The notes beneath the pieces are model-generated. The model made no database searches. It worked only from the letters and a program-made list of their open reading frames with translations, and was not told the origin of the DNA. A stretch of DNA of 16,822 bases, from assembly GCA_018665385.1 (NCBI GenBank), contig JABJDN010000201.1:1-16822 (forward strand), written 5' to 3'. Positions 13,905 to 16,822 of the stretch are shown here, piece by piece (positions within the stretch are counted from its first letter, which is position 1; each line of letters starts with the position of its first letter). The position numbers and the translations under genes are program-made. The DNA is from Phycisphaerae bacterium. Its GTDB lineage: Bacteria; Planctomycetota; Phycisphaerae; Phycisphaerales; SM1A02.

Positions 13905-15683
13905 TTATCTATTTTGCAACTGCTCTGCTAACAGTTGTTTTGCTTTTTCTAATGCAAACACTGCTTTCTCGTTACGGCCATCGCTGTCAAGCGCTCTTGC
14001 GTACAACCTCCACATTACAGGGTCCTGCATATCCTCATCAACAAGTTGCTGTGCAATATGTACGGCAGTCGAGGTGTTACCAGATTCTAATTCCAACAGT
14101 GCAAGTTGAATTCGCAACCGCTTCGCGTTTGGGTTTGATTGCACTGCTTTGTGGGATGCCTGAATTGCACGCTCGAATTGCATCTCGCGCTTGAGCCAAC
14201 CAACGTAGTCTTCCCACACGAGTTCCCAGTGCAAATTTACTTTTAGACGTGATGCGTAGAGTTGATCAATTGGAACAAACTGTGCGTGGTATTGCATGTT
14301 TTGGCCAAGTAACATCGTAGATCGCTCATCTTGCCCTACCCGGGCATCAATCCGTTGATATAAACGGTACGAATCAATAAATTGATGTTCCGAATCAAAA
14401 TACCGCGCCACCTCTATATCTATATTAGGGTTACTTGCAAGGGCAATTCCACCATCTGATATAGAGCTTGCCTTAGAGTAATACCACAATGCTTCATCGT
14501 TGTTGTTAGTTGCCATCGCGCGATCGCCCATGAAATGAAATGCCTGTACTGTCGCGCTTTGCACAGTCCACAGTGCTACAACAAGTGCAAACACTAAAAA
14601 CAAGATGCCTTTTCCAGACACTTTTCCGTGCAGCTTCAATTGTTTTCCATGGAAATGAGCGTTGGCATCACGAAGGAGTCGCCATGCTTTCCATAGCACC
14701 CATGTTGTGACAAGCGAAACTCCAACCGCCATGAGCATAGGGATAACTGCGTACAAACTACGGAACGCGAAAAATCCAATCAAAAAAGCGATTGCAATAC
14801 AGATTTCTTCTGCAATTCCCAAGTCGTACTTTTTCTTTTTCGTTCGTTTCCCAAATGCGATTGGTCCAACACCAATACTAAGCGCATCGTTTGGGCAAGC
14901 ATCGACGCAGTCCATAATCTTCATGCAACCTGAATCGATAACCATACTGTACAAATGTACTTCTTCATGTACTCGAACATTAGACGTACACGCAGCGGTG
15001 CATTTTCCGCACTGTTGGCAGTTATCATTTACCCGAATCCGAACTGGAGCAATACTTTCTAGTGGCGCGAAGAATCCACCGTACGGGCAACCATACGTGC
15101 AGAACCCCTTAGCACCAAGTACATAGACCGTTGCAAAACCGCAAATTAAAAGATATGGAATTGCGACAATCGGTGATGCAAAAGAACTCCAATACTCTTC
15201 GGTAACAAACTCTGTGCGCACAGTCGGAAATGGCAACTTCAAAATTACAAATCTGTAAAATAACGGCCATACAAACATGTACAATCCAAGCCCTAGTGGA
15301 AACCACATTAGGATCCGTGCCCTAAATGGTTTTGGACGAATGCCAAGTTTTCGCATGAGTGCATAACACCAATCTTGCAGAAGGACTACATGGCATGCCC
15401 AACCACAAAACCATCTTCCAAAAAGTACTGTTGAAAGTAGAGTGACTGCAAAGAAAATAGTCCCTACGTTGAGAATACCGTTTGCAACAAAATCGATACC
15501 TTCTGAGGGCTCTACTGGGGTGAACGTTTTTCCACCGAACCACCCATATTTTTTGCCTAAAAGCCAGACAACAATATGCAGAACGATCAACGCCTGAACA
15601 GCCAGCAAAACAATCCAACGCAATGTAGAACGCTTGCGTTTTTGGATAACCTTCAAAGAGATGACAGGGGTTTTGGTGCTCAC
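13905..15683 (-). CDS. NapH/CcoG-like 4Fe-4S membrane protein with C-terminal TPR region
   Basis: This 592-residue protein has hydrophobic helices at about 22-42, 70-88, 125-148 and 170-190. The cysteine pairs 'FCGWACH' (C93, C97) and 'FCTYGCP' (C195, C199) are as in NapH/NosR/CcoG proteins. A ferredoxin-like segment has a first motif 'CQQCGKCTAAC' (C222, C225, C228, C232). The second, 'CMKIMDCVDACP', has C253, C259 and C263, but Ile256 stands where the fourth cysteine is expected. Further helices follow (about 292-335 and 358-378). The last 200 residues are helical TPR-like repeats ('AIQASHKAVQSNPNAKRLR', 'AVFALEKAKQLL'), probably extracytoplasmic. It likely transfers electrons at the membrane; the partner is unknown. 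The start is GTG, after an in-frame TAG 12 nt upstream. It lies 84 bp after the sigma factor gene. Confidence 0.83.
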   Translation of the reverse strand: MSTKTPVISLKVIQKRKRSTLRWIVLLAVQALIVLHIVVWLLGKKYGWFGGKTFTPVEPSEGIDFVANGILNVGTIFFAVTLLSTVLFGRWFCGWACHVVLLQDWCYALMRKLGIRPKPFRARILMWFPLGLGLYMFVWPLFYRFVILKLPFPTVRTEFVTEEYWSSFASPIVAIPYLLICGFATVYVLGAKGFCTYGCPYGGFFAPLESIAPVRIRVNDNCQQCGKCTAACTSNVRVHEEVHLYSMVIDSGCMKIMDCVDACPNDALSIGVGPIAFGKRTKKKKYDLGIAEEICIAIAFLIGFFAFRSLYAVIPMLMAVGVSLVTTWVLWKAWRLLRDANAHFHGKQLKLHGKVSGKGILFLVFALVVALWTVQSATVQAFHFMGDRAMATNNNDEALWYYSKASSISDGGIALASNPNIDIEVARYFDSEHQFIDSYRLYQRIDARVGQDERSTMLLGQNMQYHAQFVPIDQLYASRLKVNLHWELVWEDYVGWLKREMQFERAIQASHKAVQSNPNAKRLRIQLALLELESGNTSTAVHIAQQLVDEDMQDPVMWRLYARALDSDGRNEKAVFALEKAKQLLAEQLQNR

Positions 15684-15719
15684 AGAAGTACTCTATCGGA
15701 AGATTGAATGGGGCCTGGT

Positions 15720-15754
15720 GCACAATCTGAACAAATTATTCGTTCATATTGTGC
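15720..15754. repeat. 13-bp imperfect inverted repeat between the sigma factor and Fe-S genes
   Basis: The arms GCACAATCTGAAC (15720-15732) and GTTCATATTGTGC (15742-15754) are inverted copies with one mismatch, around a 9-nt AT-rich loop. The repeat lies in the 84 bp gap between the end of the sigma factor gene and the GTG of the Fe-S gene. No T-tract follows on either strand, so it is not a typical intrinsic terminator. It could be an operator or an RNA hairpin in the shared transcript. Confidence 0.6.
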
Positions 15755-15767
15755 TCAATACACTAAT

Positions 15768-16715
15768 TCACCCTGCAAGCAAATCTGCGGGGAATTGCAT
15801 TTCAAATACTTCACGGATTTTCCCTAAGGCTCGAATCTGCACTTGCCGTACTCGCTCTTTTGAAATACCAAGAACTCGCCCTACTTTTTCAAGCGTGAGC
15901 CTAGGTGGGTTTTGTGCTGCGAACAAGCCGAAGCGGTAGCGGAGAACCTCTTGTTCGACAGCTGTTAACTGTGCTTCACCGCTCCGAACAATGGTTCGTA
16001 ATGCATGGATGTGCTCTTGTGGAATATCGAATTCAAACTCATTACGTAGCACTGGTTCTCGATCTGTATCAAATTCAAACGGAATAGTATCGCGATGTTT
16101 AGATTGTTTTCGACCGAAGCGATTAAATGCTGTTGTAAGCGCGCGACACGCATACGTAGAAAATTTAAATCCAAGTTCACAATTAAATCGATCAACAGAG
16201 CGAACAAGAGCAACATTTCCTTCGGCAACTAAGTCCGCATACTCGCCGGTTGCCCAAGAACGTTTCGCCATAGCTAGAACTAACGCAAGGTTACGCTCAA
16301 CTATATGTGCACGTTTATCAATAGAAATATCATACCAACGCACAAGTTCGTGCAAATCATGTTGCTTTGGTTTTCGCGAGTGTGTGATTTTGTCTTGTAA
16401 GGTTTGCAATTGTAGTCTCGCGTAATTGTATTGCCGAAACAAAACACCCTCTTCTTCACGTGTAAGTAAGGCAGCGACTGTTCGTTTTGGCGGCATTGCA
16501 CGATCGATTGCTGGGCTGTACCAGGAGATCGGCAAGCGTGGAATAATATTCGGGATTTCAAACACGAGTTCCTCAGCATTCTTCTTAGTGAAGCAAGGAG
16601 ATTCGATAACCAAGACTGGATCTGTTAATGCTTGATGAACTTTATCTTGTTCAATCACTAGGCGACCGCTTGTGGGTGTAGTTTTGTTCCTGTTCTTCTT
16701 TGGCATGAGCTGCAT
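15768..16715 (-). CDS. RNA polymerase sigma-70 family factor
   Basis: With the ATG at 16713-16715 the product has 315 residues. After a basic, poorly conserved N terminus (1-70) comes a region 1.2-like segment ('LLTREEEGVLFRQYNYARL', about 83-101). Region 2 follows ('VERNLALVLAMAKRSW', 'DLVAEGNVALVRSVDRF', 'GFKFSTYACRALTTAFNRF', about 139-200), then region 4 with the helix-turn-helix 'LTLEKVGRVLGISKERVRQV' (about 273-292). The stretch between regions 2 and 4 (about 203-238) is acidic and too short for a standard region 3. In 2.4 the usual 'TYATWWIRQAI' tryptophans are absent. This suggests an alternative sigma factor of the type numerous in planctomycetes, not the primary one. The start follows a run of six G, the clearest ribosome-binding-like site in the window. 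An upstream GTG is less likely. Confidence 0.85.
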   Translation of the reverse strand: MQLMPKKNRNKTTPTSGRLVIEQDKVHQALTDPVLVIESPCFTKKNAEELVFEIPNIIPRLPISWYSPAIDRAMPPKRTVAALLTREEEGVLFRQYNYARLQLQTLQDKITHSRKPKQHDLHELVRWYDISIDKRAHIVERNLALVLAMAKRSWATGEYADLVAEGNVALVRSVDRFNCELGFKFSTYACRALTTAFNRFGRKQSKHRDTIPFEFDTDREPVLRNEFEFDIPQEHIHALRTIVRSGEAQLTAVEQEVLRYRFGLFAAQNPPRLTLEKVGRVLGISKERVRQVQIRALGKIREVFEMQFPADLLAG

Positions 16716-16720
16716 TTCGT

Positions 16721-16727
16721 TCCCCCC
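16721..16727 (-). promoter_or_regulatory. Purine-rich ribosome-binding-like site of the sigma factor gene
   Basis: On the minus strand a run of six G followed by A ends 5 nt before the ATG at 16713-16715. It lies within the alternative GTG-started reading frame, and its position supports the ATG as the real start. Confidence 0.45.
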
Positions 16728-16822
16728 GTTGTTAAGACATGAACGCACGAAACACGCACGTCACACCTTCTACGCAGCTCAATTGGAAATGCGTATCGAA
16801 TTTGCAATTTTTATTAAAAAAA
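16728..16822. other. Upstream region of the sigma factor gene
   Basis: These 95 bp to the right edge hold no gene that I can support. The last 20 bases are very AT-rich and end in a run of A on the plus strand. No convincing -35/-10 pair for the sigma factor gene is visible. Confidence 0.4.

Noticed and set aside
15728..15746. GAAC...GTTC in the inverted repeat as a LexA box
   Set aside because: The spacing between GAAC and GTTC is 9 nt, not the 4 nt of the GAAC-N4-GTTC type, and the dyad extends well beyond it.
16799..16822. AT-rich run at the right edge as a terminator T-tract for a gene beyond the window
   Set aside because: The stem, if any, would be outside the window, so it cannot be supported.

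Overview
This 16.8 kb window is a compact, moderately AT-rich bacterial chromosomal segment packed with housekeeping genes. It holds 15 protein-coding genes, one cut by the left edge, and no RNA genes, insertion sequences, CRISPR arrays or phage genes that I can see. The best taxonomic guess is a member of the Planctomycetota, perhaps Phycisphaerae-like. The reasons are the sigma factor with a 'RQYNYARL' type region 1.2, the TatC with a long periplasmic insertion, the NapH-like iron-sulfur membrane protein fused to TPRs, the futalosine menaquinone pathway, and the general lack of Shine-Dalgarno sequences. This placement rests on remembered family features, not a search, and I hold it at about 0.6.

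Layout, left to right. (1) The 3' end of mqnC (+, menaquinone synthesis) converges on a four-gene minus-strand set. In transcription order that set is a probable Tat-exported amidase lipoprotein, a LON substrate-binding-domain protein, a small two-helix membrane protein and the branched-chain aminotransferase ilvE. (2) A divergent 208 bp region separates the amidase from gyrB (+). (3) gyrB converges on the minus-strand pair dnaJ/cbpA-like then queC, with overlapping stop codons. (4) A 63 bp divergent promoter region leads to tatC and tadA (+, overlapping). (5) tadA overlaps the end of truD (-), which follows a bifunctional-nuclease (DUF151) gene. (6) Divergently, metK and an rsmB-like rRNA methyltransferase (+) are joined by TAATG, and a lone PTS EIIA gene with its own promoter follows. 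(7) The EIIA gene abuts the end of a long minus-strand 4Fe-4S/TPR membrane protein gene, preceded by a sigma-70 family factor.

Functional themes are translation and RNA modification (tadA, truD, queC, rsmB), methyl-donor supply (metK, used by RsmB), DNA topology (gyrB), protein folding and export (DnaJ-like, TatC), cell-wall turnover (amidase), redox chemistry (mqnC, Fe-S protein) and regulation (sigma factor, EIIA).

I found no clearly new multi-gene system. The observations most worth checking are a missing cysteine in the second Fe-S motif of the NapH-like protein, a 13-bp inverted repeat just upstream of that gene, -10-like boxes 6-10 nt before several start codons (possible leaderless transcripts), convergent genes with no space for terminators, and the enlarged TatC loop. 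No stretch longer than about 210 bp lacks a gene.
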